From positions 3,316,501 through 3,380,500 of the forward strand of contig NZ_CP018319.1 of NCBI RefSeq assembly GCF_001952935.1: 64,000 bases of DNA, given 5' to 3'. A program made the position numbers and the translations under genes. Within the stretch, counting starts at the first letter, position 1. Every line of letters starts with the position of its first letter. Source of the DNA: Pseudomonas frederiksbergensis. Lineage in GTDB: Bacteria; Pseudomonadota; Gammaproteobacteria; Pseudomonadales; Pseudomonadaceae. Below, piece by piece: positions 13,594 to 21,602 of this stretch. The notes under the pieces are model-generated. The model was not told where the DNA came from. It did not search any database and saw nothing but the letters and a program-made list of their open reading frames with translations.

Positions 13594-13620
13594 TTGAAAA
13601 CGTTGATTTAGACCCCGCCC
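13594..13620 (+). promoter_or_regulatory. Possible sigma-32 promoter of the Lon-like protease
   Basis: TTGAAA at 13594-13599, then 13 bp, then CCCCGCCC at 13613-13620. The -35 and spacing fit the heat-shock consensus (CTTGAAA, 13-14 bp, CCCCATNT); the -10 matches only in its CCCC half. It would leave a leader of about 100 bases. Confidence 0.45.
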
Positions 13621-13729
13621 GCGCGTCAATACCGCTTTGTCTATGCTTTGGCCAGAGGCGCGCCTTGCAAGTGAGGTATGGGCAGCGCCAGAATGCCGCT
13701 ATCTGCCCCGCCTGATGTAAGGAAGCCCG

Positions 13730-16168
13730 ATGTCTGATCCTGTTGCTGCCAGCTTGCGTCTAGCGCCTGAAGCGCTGACCCGTCCGTTTTCCGCTGAACA
13801 GTTCAGCTTCTCTACCACCAATGATCTGGAGCCCTTCCGCGGTGTGCTTGGCCAGGAACGTGCGGTCGAAGCCTTGCAGTTCGGTGTGGCGATGCCACGC
13901 CCCGGTTACAACGTATTCGTCATGGGCGAGCCCGGCACCGGCCGGTTTTCGTTCGTCAAACGCTACTTGAGAGCCGAAGGCAAACGCCTGCAGACCCCGG
14001 CCGACTGGGTCTACGTCAATAATTTCGATGATCCTCGCGAACCTCGAGCATTGGAGTTGCCGTCGGGCACTGCTGGCGCCTTTATCGATGACATCAACGG
14101 CTTGATCGACAACCTGCTGGCGACTTTTCCAGCCGTGTTCGAACACCCGTCCTACCAGCAAAAGAAAAGCGCCATCGACCGCGCCTTCAACCAGCGTTAC
14201 GACAAAGCGCTGGACGTTATCGAGCGCCTGGCGCTGGAGAAGGACGTTGCGCTGTACCGCGACAGCACCAATATCGCCTTCACGCCGATGAGCGAAGGCA
14301 AAGCTGTGGACGAAGCCGAATTTGCCCAGTTGCCGGAAGCCGATCGCGAGCGTTTTCACGACGACATTGCATGGCTGGAAGAGCGGCTGAACGAAGAACT
14401 CGCCAGCCTGCCGCAGTGGAAGCGTGAGTCGAGCAATCAACTGCGCCAGCTCAACGAAGAAACCATCACCCTGGCCTTGCAGCCATTGCTTTCTCCATTG
14501 TCGGAGAAGTATGCGGAAAACGCGGCGGTCTGCGGTTACTTGCAAGCGATGCAGGTGTACCTGCTCAAGACTGTGGTCGAGCAATTGGTGGACGACAGCA
14601 AGACCGACGCCATCGCCCGCAAGTTGCTGGAAGAGCAATACGCGCCGAGCCTGGTGGTTGGTCATCCGTTCAGCGGCGGTGCGCCAGTGGTCTTTGAGCC
14701 GCACCCGACTTACGAAAACCTGTTCGGCCGCATCGAGTACACCACCGATCAGGGCGCGCTCTACACCACGTATCGACAGTTGCGTCCGGGTGCACTGCAC
14801 CGCGCCAACGGCGGCTTCCTGATTCTTGAAGCGGAAAAAATGCTCAGCGAGCCGTTCGTGTGGGACGCGCTCAAACGCGCGCTGCAATCGCGCAAACTGA
14901 AAATGGAATCGCCGCTGGGCGAGATGGGCCGTTTCGCGACCGTGACCCTTAATCCGCAACATATTCCGTTGCAGGTCAAAGTCGTGATCATTGGTGCCCG
15001 ACAGCTTTACTACACGCTGCAGGACCTCGATCCGGACTTCCAGGAGATGTTCCGCGTCCTGGTGGACTTCGACGAAGACATTCCGATGGTCGATGAGAGC
15101 CTGGAGCAGTTCGCCCAGTTGCTCAAGACCCGCACCTCCGAGGAAGGCATGGCGCCGCTGACCGCTGATGCGGTGGCGCGCCTGGCGACTTACAGTGCTC
15201 GCCTGGCTGAGCACCAGGGGCGTTTGTCGGCGCGAATCGGTGATCTGTTCCAACTGGTCAGCGAGGCGGATTTCATTCGCCAACTGGCCAGTGACGAAAT
15301 GACCGACGCCGGGCACATCGAACGTGCGCTCAAGGCCAAGGCCACGCGAACCGGGCGCGTCTCGGCGCGGATTCTCGATGACATGCTGGCCGGGATCATC
15401 CTGATCGACACGGACGGCGCAGCGGTGGGCAAATGCAACGGGCTGACAGTGCTGGAGGTCGGTGACTCGGCGTTCGGTGTGCCGGCGCGGATTTCCGCCA
15501 CGGTGTATCCGGGCGGTAGCGGCATCGTCGACATCGAGCGCGAGGTCAATCTTGGCCAGCCGATTCACTCCAAGGGCGTGATGATCCTCACCGGGTATCT
15601 GGGCAGCCGATACGCCCAGGAGTTCCCGCTGGCGATTTCCGCGAGTATCGCCCTGGAGCAATCCTACGGTTACGTCGATGGCGATAGTGCATCGTTGGGC
15701 GAGGCTTGCACGCTGATTTCGGCGCTGTCGAAAACTCCGCTCAAACAGTGTTTTGCGATCACCGGTTCGATCAACCAGTTCGGTGAAGTGCAGGCGGTGG
15801 GCGGGGTCAACGAGAAGATCGAAGGCTTCTTCCGGCTCTGCGAAGCCCGCGGGTTGACCGGCGAGCAGGGAGCAATCATTCCCCACGCCAACGTTGCCAC
15901 GCTGATGCTCGACGAGAAAGTGCTGACGGCGGTGCGCGCGGGGCAGTTCCACGTTTACGCCGTGCGCCAGGCTGATGAAGCCCTGAGCCTGTTGGTCGGC
16001 GAACCGGCCGGTGCGCCGGACGCCGATGGCCAGTTCCCTGAAGGCAGCGTTAACGCGCGGGTGGTGGAACGCTTGCGGGTCATCGCAGAAATGATCAGCG
16101 AAGAAGACCTCAAGGAAGCCGAGAAAGAAGCTGCGCAGGAAGCCCTGGTCGAGGCCAAGCCGGCCTAA
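13730..16168 (+). CDS. asrA: Lon-like ATP-dependent protease (AsrA/LonC type)
   Basis: The 812-residue protein joins an AAA-type region to a C-terminal S16 (Lon) protease domain, without the classical Lon N-domain. The catalytic dyad is present: Ser653 in GDSASLGE and Lys696 in GGVNEKIEG. The P-loop is GEPGTGRF (66-73), with arginine in place of the Walker lysine. The best characterised relative I recall is P. aeruginosa AsrA (PA0779), a heat-shock protease linked to aminoglycoside tolerance; the name is used on that basis. It probably degrades misfolded proteins in the cytosol. A sigma-32-like promoter lies upstream (13594-13620), and a long REP element follows the gene. Confidence 0.85.
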   Translation: MSDPVAASLRLAPEALTRPFSAEQFSFSTTNDLEPFRGVLGQERAVEALQFGVAMPRPGYNVFVMGEPGTGRFSFVKRYLRAEGKRLQTPADWVYVNNFDDPREPRALELPSGTAGAFIDDINGLIDNLLATFPAVFEHPSYQQKKSAIDRAFNQRYDKALDVIERLALEKDVALYRDSTNIAFTPMSEGKAVDEAEFAQLPEADRERFHDDIAWLEERLNEELASLPQWKRESSNQLRQLNEETITLALQPLLSPLSEKYAENAAVCGYLQAMQVYLLKTVVEQLVDDSKTDAIARKLLEEQYAPSLVVGHPFSGGAPVVFEPHPTYENLFGRIEYTTDQGALYTTYRQLRPGALHRANGGFLILEAEKMLSEPFVWDALKRALQSRKLKMESPLGEMGRFATVTLNPQHIPLQVKVVIIGARQLYYTLQDLDPDFQEMFRVLVDFDEDIPMVDESLEQFAQLLKTRTSEEGMAPLTADAVARLATYSARLAEHQGRLSARIGDLFQLVSEADFIRQLASDEMTDAGHIERALKAKATRTGRVSARILDDMLAGIILIDTDGAAVGKCNGLTVLEVGDSAFGVPARISATVYPGGSGIVDIEREVNLGQPIHSKGVMILTGYLGSRYAQEFPLAISASIALEQSYGYVDGDSASLGEACTLISALSKTPLKQCFAITGSINQFGEVQAVGGVNEKIEGFFRLCEARGLTGEQGAIIPHANVATLMLDEKVLTAVRAGQFHVYAVRQADEALSLLVGEPAGAPDADGQFPEGSVNARVVERLRVIAEMISEEDLKEAEKEAAQEALVEAKPA

Positions 16169-16172
16169 ACGG

Positions 16173-16283
16173 TGATCGTTCCCACGCTCTGCGTGGGAAC
16201 GCCTCCTGTGACGCTCCGCGTCACACTTTCAGGGACGCGGAGCGTCCCGGGCTGCATTCCCACGCAGAGCGTGGGAACGATCA
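16173..16283. repeat. Composite inverted repeat element, GTTCCCACGC family
   Basis: Outer arms TGATCGTTCCCACGC...GCGTGGGAACGATCA flank a second, nested pair (GTGACGCTCCGCGTCAC and GGACGCGGAGCGTCC). The whole 111-bp unit could fold into a cruciform or a multi-branched RNA. A close relative lies at 59608-59743 and a minimal form at 2127-2159. Confidence 0.9.
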
Positions 16284-16459
16284 GTGCCATCACTCTGACG
16301 TCAATATTCACACAATGACCATTCGGCGCCTTCTGGTCCCGCTTGACGTGCTAGTCAGACTTTTCCTCTATTCTCAGGTCAAGGATATCGACAGTAATCA
16401 CTGGATCGAGACAGCCCTCCCGTGGGGGTTGAATACCGGATCTACCGAGGGTCGCCGCC

Positions 16460-16801
16460 ATGTCGCGCAACCTCTGCCTTACCCGTCAATGCCTGGGCCT
16501 TGTGACCCGTATCGAGTGCGCCATCCGCCCATTGGCGGGGGATACGGGCATGTGGACCTTACTCTTCGCCGCCGGAATGGCCGGCGAACAACCTTCTGCC
16601 ATTAAAGCCCAAGGCCCGTTTCATGGCCCCTTTGTGGCTGAGTCGATTCTCGACACCATCGTTGAAAGTCTCACTCTGCACGGCTATGAGCTGGCCGATG
16701 ATCCGCAAATCTGGTGCCTGCACCTGCAAGCTCAGTTGCGGGAAATCAATGGTGGCCGCTGCCGCAACTCTGGAGGCTTCGAGTTTCGGCCCGAGCATTG
16801 A
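16460..16801 (+). CDS. Conserved hypothetical protein
   Basis: A 113-residue soluble protein with no signal or membrane segment. The sequence is orderly and protein-like (LGLVTRIECAIRPL, ESILDTIVESLTLHGYELADD) and resembles small proteins annotated only as hypothetical in other pseudomonads. A GAGGG lies about nine bases before the ATG. A short G/C inverted repeat (CCCTCCCGTGGGGG, near 16415-16432) lies in the leader. It converges with the large lipoprotein gene, with 5 bp between stops. I cannot assign a function; overlapping minus-strand frames look like shadows. Confidence 0.6.
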   Translation: MSRNLCLTRQCLGLVTRIECAIRPLAGDTGMWTLLFAAGMAGEQPSAIKAQGPFHGPFVAESILDTIVESLTLHGYELADDPQIWCLHLQAQLREINGGRCRNSGGFEFRPEH

Positions 16802-16806
16802 ACAGG

Positions 16807-18636
16807 CTATTGAACAAGGTGGGACGTGTCTGCCTTGTCGAGTTTGACCTCAAAGCCATATTGCACGGTGGAGAGGTCGGTTCGTTGATAGGTTTCCAGG
16901 CGGGTTGGTTGCCCGTAGAAATAATGCACCCCCAATAATGCCGGGCCTTCCGCGCTCGCATCGTGGCTGACCGCCAGAATCTCCTTCAGATAATTGCCGC
17001 TGTCGTCCTTGGCGAAGAAACGCCAGTCCTGGGCGGGAAACTGCTTCAGATCAACCACCAACGCATTGCCTTTGAGCGTCAGCCCTTTGGGCAACTGGTG
17101 GGCGTCGATGGTTTTCTTTTCGATGCTGGCGAGAAACAACGGCATGGAGCCCACTGCGTAAGCCGGCGTTTCCGGAAACAGGTTCAAGTCGTAGGTGATA
17201 GTGCCGCGCAGGGGATCGACCTGATAAGCCTCAGGCGGCAATTCGATCGGCTCATCGCGCTTGCCGTTACTGTCCTCGGTAAAGAAGCTGACCGGGCTTT
17301 CGCCAGGGTTGAAGGAGGTGCCGAGCAGCTCATCATTGAAGCTTTTGGGATGATCGAAGTCGATACGCGCGGCGCTGGGGTCTTCGACCGACTGACTGAT
17401 TCGGACGCTTTTTTTCAGTTGCTCCTCGCCAAGTGTGGCGCCCTTGAGCCAGCTCGGGGCTTGGTCGTCGTACACCACCACCGGCAGCGTCAGGGGCTGG
17501 AAGGTCTTTTGCGTGGTGTGTGGGTCGAAGCGAAGTACCGGCAGATTCAAGTCCTTGCGAGTCACCGTGGCCGATGAAAAGTCCAGTACGCTGACCTCAA
17601 GCGTTTCGATCGGCCCGTTGAAGTAGACCTTGGAATACTGTCGGCTCTGTTGCTTCTCAAAGGCGCGCTGTTCTTCCTCGAGCTGTTTTTCGAAGCTCTC
17701 GCTCCAGGCTTTCTGCTGTTGCATTTTCGCCAGTTGTTTTTGATAGAAGGCTATTTGTGCGGAGGTTTCGTTGATCGAGCCTGAGCGCGAGAGAAATTGC
17801 CCGGTGCTGTCCCTGGCCTGGACGATCAGCGGGTTCAACGGTATTTGGCTGACCTCCGGGGCCAGTGGCGCGCTGTTGTTGAATTCGATTTCGGCATAGT
17901 TGTTTGCAAGGTTGAGCAGGGTGACGCTGATGTTGTCGTTGGTGCGAGTCTGGCCAACGTCCTTTTTCGTCAGGTCGAAGCTGTAGAGCCGACCCGGCGC
18001 GATGACTTCCACCTTGCCTTGCAGGCTCACCGGTTGTGGCTGTTTCGTGTTTTCGACACCCAGGCCATCGATGAAGGGGTAGGTCACCGTCAGGTCTTCA
18101 GGGTTGGTCAGGTTTGAGCTCGATGGGCTCAGTTGAATTCCAGGATCGGTTTCTGACCATTCCGGTTGATACGGAATGACGCGTTTGTTGCTCAAAGTAA
18201 CCGATTGCCATTCAAGACTATGGGGAAAGAGATACGCGGCCGGAATGTTGAAGTTGAAGGGGAATACCGGTTGCAGGTCGGTCAGGTAGTCGGAACTGGA
18301 ATCCTTGTGCAGCACGAACAGACCGTTGATATACGTGTCGACCAAAGCCTGGGGCGTCGGATAGTGCTTGAGGATCGCGAGGGCGTCTTCGCCATATTCT
18401 GTTTCCACCGGTTTGCTGTCGAGCTTGAGTTGCGCACGCTCAAGCAACAACAGTGAGCCGCCAAGTTCAGCCACGGCATCCTTGAGCTTTGGGTCCTGAA
18501 TCGCCTCCAGAGACTTCTCGAACTGCGCCGTCCTTTCCTCGAGGCTAACCTGGCGCTTCTCCTCGCTGGGTGAGCAGGCACTCATCAGCAAAGCCAGGCA
18601 AATTCCGGCGCTCGTTAAAGGCAATCGCACATCCAT
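16807..18636 (-). CDS. Large lipoprotein of unknown function
   Basis: From the ATG at 18636 (AGGA ribosome site upstream) the product is 609 residues with a signal sequence and lipobox LLMSAC, giving a lipidated cysteine near residue 21. After it comes a charged helix (about 25-65), then a long mixed beta-rich body. A glutamine- and glutamate-rich coiled-coil-like stretch (YQKQLAKMQQQKAW, KQLEEEQRAFEKQQ) lies near 300-340. The aspartate +2 rule for inner-membrane retention does not apply (S at +2), so an outer-membrane location is likelier. I do not recognise a domain. An upstream in-frame extension of 53 residues is rejected because it would bury the signal peptide. Confidence 0.7.
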   Translation of the reverse strand: MDVRLPLTSAGICLALLMSACSPSEEKRQVSLEERTAQFEKSLEAIQDPKLKDAVAELGGSLLLLERAQLKLDSKPVETEYGEDALAILKHYPTPQALVDTYINGLFVLHKDSSSDYLTDLQPVFPFNFNIPAAYLFPHSLEWQSVTLSNKRVIPYQPEWSETDPGIQLSPSSSNLTNPEDLTVTYPFIDGLGVENTKQPQPVSLQGKVEVIAPGRLYSFDLTKKDVGQTRTNDNISVTLLNLANNYAEIEFNNSAPLAPEVSQIPLNPLIVQARDSTGQFLSRSGSINETSAQIAFYQKQLAKMQQQKAWSESFEKQLEEEQRAFEKQQSRQYSKVYFNGPIETLEVSVLDFSSATVTRKDLNLPVLRFDPHTTQKTFQPLTLPVVVYDDQAPSWLKGATLGEEQLKKSVRISQSVEDPSAARIDFDHPKSFNDELLGTSFNPGESPVSFFTEDSNGKRDEPIELPPEAYQVDPLRGTITYDLNLFPETPAYAVGSMPLFLASIEKKTIDAHQLPKGLTLKGNALVVDLKQFPAQDWRFFAKDDSGNYLKEILAVSHDASAEGPALLGVHYFYGQPTRLETYQRTDLSTVQYGFEVKLDKADTSHLVQ

Positions 18637-18807
18637 TTCCCGTCTTCCTGTCCGATGTCGCTGAGCTGTCATTGCTTTGGACACTAGCAGAAAAACCTTG
18701 TCACACACGCGCAGGTTGCGGATTTCCCAACGGTTTCTGTCTGCTTCTGGGTATGGACGGGCGGCTGGTATACTCGCAGCCATTTTCAACCCCACGTGTG
18801 AGAGTCA

Positions 18808-19296
18808 ATGGAACGCTTTATCGAAAACGCAATGTACGCCAGTCGCTGGCTGCTGGCGCCAATCTACTTCGGTCTGTCCCTTGGGCTGCTGGCCCTGGCG
18901 CTGAAATTCTTCCAGGAAGTCTTCCACGTCATCCCTAACGTGTTCTCGATGGCCGAGTCGGATCTGATTCTGGTGCTGCTCTCGCTGATCGACATGGCGC
19001 TGGTAGGCGGTTTGCTGGTGATGGTGATGATTTCCGGCTACGAGAACTTCGTTTCCCAACTGGACATCGACGACGACAAGGAAAAGCTCAACTGGCTGGG
19101 CACCATGGATTCCTCTTCGTTGAAGATGAAGGTGGCTGCTTCTATCGTGGCCATTTCGTCCATCCATCTGCTGCGGATTTTCATGGACGCCAAGAACGTC
19201 GATCCCGAGCATTTGAAGTGGTACGTGATCATCCACATGACCTTCGTGATTTCGGCGTTTGCCATGGGCTATCTGGATAAGCTGACCAAGCACTGA
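18808..19296 (+). CDS. yqhA: YqhA (UPF0114) family inner-membrane protein
   Basis: The 162-residue product has three to four hydrophobic segments (about 14-35, 50-74, 105-122, 137-155). It carries the family text [18 protein letters not shown] at the N-terminus and SGYENFVS in the loop after the second helix, which define the YqhA/UPF0114 family. The function is unknown. It is divergent from the large lipoprotein gene and followed by a G/C-rich hairpin at 19319-19349. Confidence 0.88.
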   Translation: MERFIENAMYASRWLLAPIYFGLSLGLLALALKFFQEVFHVIPNVFSMAESDLILVLLSLIDMALVGGLLVMVMISGYENFVSQLDIDDDKEKLNWLGTMDSSSLKMKVAASIVAISSIHLLRIFMDAKNVDPEHLKWYVIIHMTFVISAFAMGYLDKLTKH

Positions 19297-19318
19297 TCGC
19301 TTTTATCGCTATACCCAA

Positions 19319-19349
19319 CCGCCCGACTGTTGCGAAACAGACGGGCGGT
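19319..19349 (+). terminator. Probable terminator after yqhA
   Basis: Long stem CCGCCCG-ACTGTT / AACAG-ACGGGCGG with loop GCGA. The T tract is poor (TGTCGTTT), so strength is uncertain. Confidence 0.55.
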
Positions 19350-19428
19350 GTCGTTTATGGCTTGTACTTTGATGCGCCGAGGCCTATGCCTGTAATGATC
19401 TTGGCTCGCCACTGTGTGAGGTGTGTTC

Positions 19429-19728
19429 ATGAACCTGCAAGAGTTGAATGCCTATGCCATCGCCGGGAAGATTGATGAACTCAACCTGATCTCGATGGAA
19501 GGCGGGATCTACCTGTTGGAAGCGCGGATGCATGGCGCGGCGTACCCATTGAGTGATGCCCGCGGCCAGATGTTTCATTTGCGTTCGGTCGAGCATGCGC
19601 GTGAAGTGCTTCATGCCTTTCCCAGCTTGCCGTTCAACCTTGTACACATTTCGGTTCATGACGAGATGTGTGGGCTCGGTGCCAGTTCCGAAGAGAGCCT
19701 GAAGGTACCCATCGCGTGGCAGCACTGA
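19429..19728 (+). CDS. DUF6482 family protein
   Basis: A 99-residue soluble protein beginning MNLQELNAYAIAG. It reads like the DUF6482 proteins of Pseudomonas, with the core GGIYLLEARMHG and the C-terminal VHDEMCGLG. The function is unknown. I prefer the ATG at 19429, preceded by GTGAGG, to an in-frame start two codons upstream. It stands between yqhA and fklB. Confidence 0.7.
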   Translation: MNLQELNAYAIAGKIDELNLISMEGGIYLLEARMHGAAYPLSDARGQMFHLRSVEHAREVLHAFPSLPFNLVHISVHDEMCGLGASSEESLKVPIAWQH

Positions 19729-19849
19729 CAGCTCTCATCAACTCAATGGCATCTGTGCTAGTCTGCTGGCCCTTTTGGTTCCGGGCGCTCCGGGGCGCGC
19801 TGTGTACGCACGGCGAGTTCCAGGGCCGTCCGCACAGCGGAGCAGTGTC

Positions 19850-20467
19850 ATGTCCGAAGTAAATCTGTCCACCGACGAAACCCGCGTCAGCTACGGTATT
19901 GGCCGTCAGTTGGGCGACCAACTGCGCGACAACCCGCCACCGGGCGTTAGCCTGGACGCGATCCTGGCAGGGCTGACCGACGCTTTCGCCGGCAAGGAAA
20001 GCCGTGTGGGCCAGGAAGAAATGTCCGCCAGCTTCAAGGTCATTCGCGAAATCATGCAAGCTGAAGCAGCTGCTAAAGCTGAAGCGGCTGCTGGCGAAGG
20101 CCTGGCATTCCTGGCTGAAAACGCCAAGCGTGATGGCATCACCACCCTGGCTTCCGGCCTGCAATTCGAAGTGCTGACTCAAGGTGAAGGCGCCAAGCCA
20201 ACCCGTGAAGATCAAGTACGCACTCATTACCACGGCACCCTGATCGACGGCACTGTGTTCGACAGCTCCTACGATCGTGGTCAGCCTGCAGAATTCCCGG
20301 TTGGCGGCGTGATCGCTGGCTGGACCGAAGCCCTGCAACTGATGAACGCCGGCAGCAAATGGCGCCTGTACGTGCCGAGCGAACTGGCTTACGGCGCTCA
20401 AGGCGTTGGCAGCATTCCGCCGCACAGCGTGCTGGTGTTCGACGTCGAACTGCTCGACGTTCTGTAA
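19850..20467 (+). CDS. fklB: FKBP-type peptidyl-prolyl cis-trans isomerase, FklB type
   Basis: The 205-residue protein starts at 19850 (MSEVNLSTDETRVSYGIGRQLGDQL). It has an N-terminal dimerisation domain with an alanine-rich helix (about 65-85) and a C-terminal FKBP domain. Active-site text is present: RTHYHGTLIDGTVFDSSYDRG, FPVGGVIAGWTEAL, and YGAQG with SIPPHSVLVFDVELL. There is no signal peptide, unlike FkpA, so it is probably cytosolic. It catalyses proline isomerisation during protein folding. The P. aeruginosa counterpart sits near the same ispB-rplU block. A longer in-frame reading upstream has no support. Confidence 0.92.
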   Translation: MSEVNLSTDETRVSYGIGRQLGDQLRDNPPPGVSLDAILAGLTDAFAGKESRVGQEEMSASFKVIREIMQAEAAAKAEAAAGEGLAFLAENAKRDGITTLASGLQFEVLTQGEGAKPTREDQVRTHYHGTLIDGTVFDSSYDRGQPAEFPVGGVIAGWTEALQLMNAGSKWRLYVPSELAYGAQGVGSIPPHSVLVFDVELLDVL

Positions 20468-20495
20468 TCCCTGGCCCGATGCTACGTCGGGCTAA

Positions 20496-20585
20496 TGTGG
20501 GAGCGAGCCTGCTCGCGATAGCGGCATAACAATCGACTGAAATGTTGAATGCTAGTCAGCCTTCGCGAGCAGGCTCGCTCCCACA
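20496..20585. repeat. REP doublet (REPIN), GCGAGCCTGCTCGC family
   Basis: Inverted arms TGTGGGAGCGAGCCTGCTCGCGA and its complement are separated by about 45 bp. This is a sequence variant of the GGGCTTGCTCGC type; another variant is at 26606-26695. Confidence 0.9.
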
Positions 20586-20601
20586 GTTTTTGCAGTGATC
20601 T

Positions 20602-20859
20602 TCATACCTCGAACTTTGTATTGAGATCATGAGACGGGCGCAATGCCCGGGCATAGCAGAACAGAAACAGATTGCGCACCAGTTCCTTGAGCACCACCGG
20701 CTCGCTGGAACTCAAGCCGTTGACGTCCAGATCACCCTGATCCTGCAGCTCGTTCAAGGCTTCTTCTTCAAGCACCGCACAGACTTCCCCGGTTTCCCGA
20801 TGCAGGATCCTGAGGTAAGGGTGTGGGCGGTCCAGCCAGGCGTCGATCAAATAAGTCAT
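20602..20859 (-). CDS. Small conserved protein, probably iron-regulated (PA4570-like)
   Basis: An 85-residue cytosolic protein beginning MTYLIDAWLDRPHPYLRIL. It has no known domain; the core GEVCAVLEEEALNELQDQGDLD is followed by a helix ending FLFCYARALRP. The start at 20859 is chosen because GGAG lies nine bases upstream; starts at 20874 and 20868 lack a site. The same position in P. aeruginosa, beside ispB, holds PA4570, which as I recall is strongly induced by iron limitation. A Fur-box-like palindrome lies upstream here (20889-20907), consistent with that. Confidence 0.7.
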   Translation of the reverse strand: MTYLIDAWLDRPHPYLRILHRETGEVCAVLEEEALNELQDQGDLDVNGLSSSEPVVLKELVRNLFLFCYARALRPSHDLNTKFEV

Positions 20860-20888
20860 GGGTCTCATCTCCATTGATGGGTTTCAAT

Positions 20889-20907
20889 GAGAATAATTCT
20901 TATTCAT
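20889..20907. promoter_or_regulatory. Fur-box-like site
   Basis: The A/T-rich stretch GAGAATAATTCTTATTCAT matches about 12 of 19 positions of the Fur consensus and has the internal palindrome GAATAATTC. It lies 30-50 bp upstream of the start at 20859, where a Fur operator would be expected. Confidence 0.5.
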
Positions 20908-21065
20908 CAAATAGCAAGGACCTATTGGCGGTTTGTGTTTTTTTAAGGGTAAAGGTTGCGTAAGGTCAAAACGGCTGGCGTTTGGCTATTGCGAGGGATT
21001 ATTGGGCGACGCGGGAGAGGGTGAAGCACCATCCCACGCAGGACGCGGGATGGAATACAGCAGGC

Positions 21066-21407
21066 TCAGACTTTTCTGACGAACTCGGATTTGAGCTTCA
21101 TCGGGCCGATGCCGTCGATCTTGCAGTCGATGTCGTGATCACCATCGCACAGGCGGATGTTCTTGACCTTGGTACCGACCTTGACCACCAGCGATGTGCC
21201 TTTGACCTTTAGGTCCTTGATCACGGTGATGGTGTCGCCGTCCTGCAGGACGTTGCCGACCGAATCCTTTTTCACGGTGTCATCGGACACTGCTTCGGCT
21301 TCGCCGCTGGCGGACCACTCGTGGGCGCACTCAGGGCAGATCAACTGGGCGCCGTCTTCGTAGGTGTATTCGGAATTGCATTTTGGGCAGGGTGGCAACG
21401 TGCTCAC
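21066..21407 (-). CDS. yjdM: YjdM/PhnA family zinc-ribbon protein
   Basis: The 113-residue protein has an N-terminal four-cysteine zinc ribbon ([11 protein letters not shown] ... CPECAHEW, about 8-32) followed by the PhnA C-terminal beta domain, with [21 protein letters not shown]. Despite the older name it is not established as a phosphonate enzyme. The length and both cysteine pairs are normal for the family. The ATG at 21407 follows GGAGC. Confidence 0.9.
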   Translation of the reverse strand: MSTLPPCPKCNSEYTYEDGAQLICPECAHEWSASGEAEAVSDDTVKKDSVGNVLQDGDTITVIKDLKVKGTSLVVKVGTKVKNIRLCDGDHDIDCKIDGIGPMKLKSEFVRKV

Positions 21408-21487
21408 TAAAGCTCCTTGGATTGAGGATCGCTAAAAGTCGCACATTATATAGGGTTTTAGGCAGAAGAGGGCGTGGCGCTAAATAA

Positions 21488-21597
21488 CCTGTGGGAGCGG
21501 CCCTGTATTTCAAAGATAAACCGCATGCAATGGGTTTACGACTGCTTCGCAGCCGAACGGGGGCAAGCCCCCTCGCCACAGGTCGCTCCCACAGGGG
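21488..21597. repeat. Inverted repeat element, CCTGTGGGAGCG family
   Basis: CCTGTGGGAGCGGCC at the left and GGTCGCTCCCACAGG at the right bound about 80 bp that include a second inverted pair around GGGGGCAAGCCCCC. It resembles the REP-associated repeats common downstream of Pseudomonas genes and sits just after the ispB stop. Confidence 0.75.
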
Positions 21598-21602
21598 ATG
21601 AA

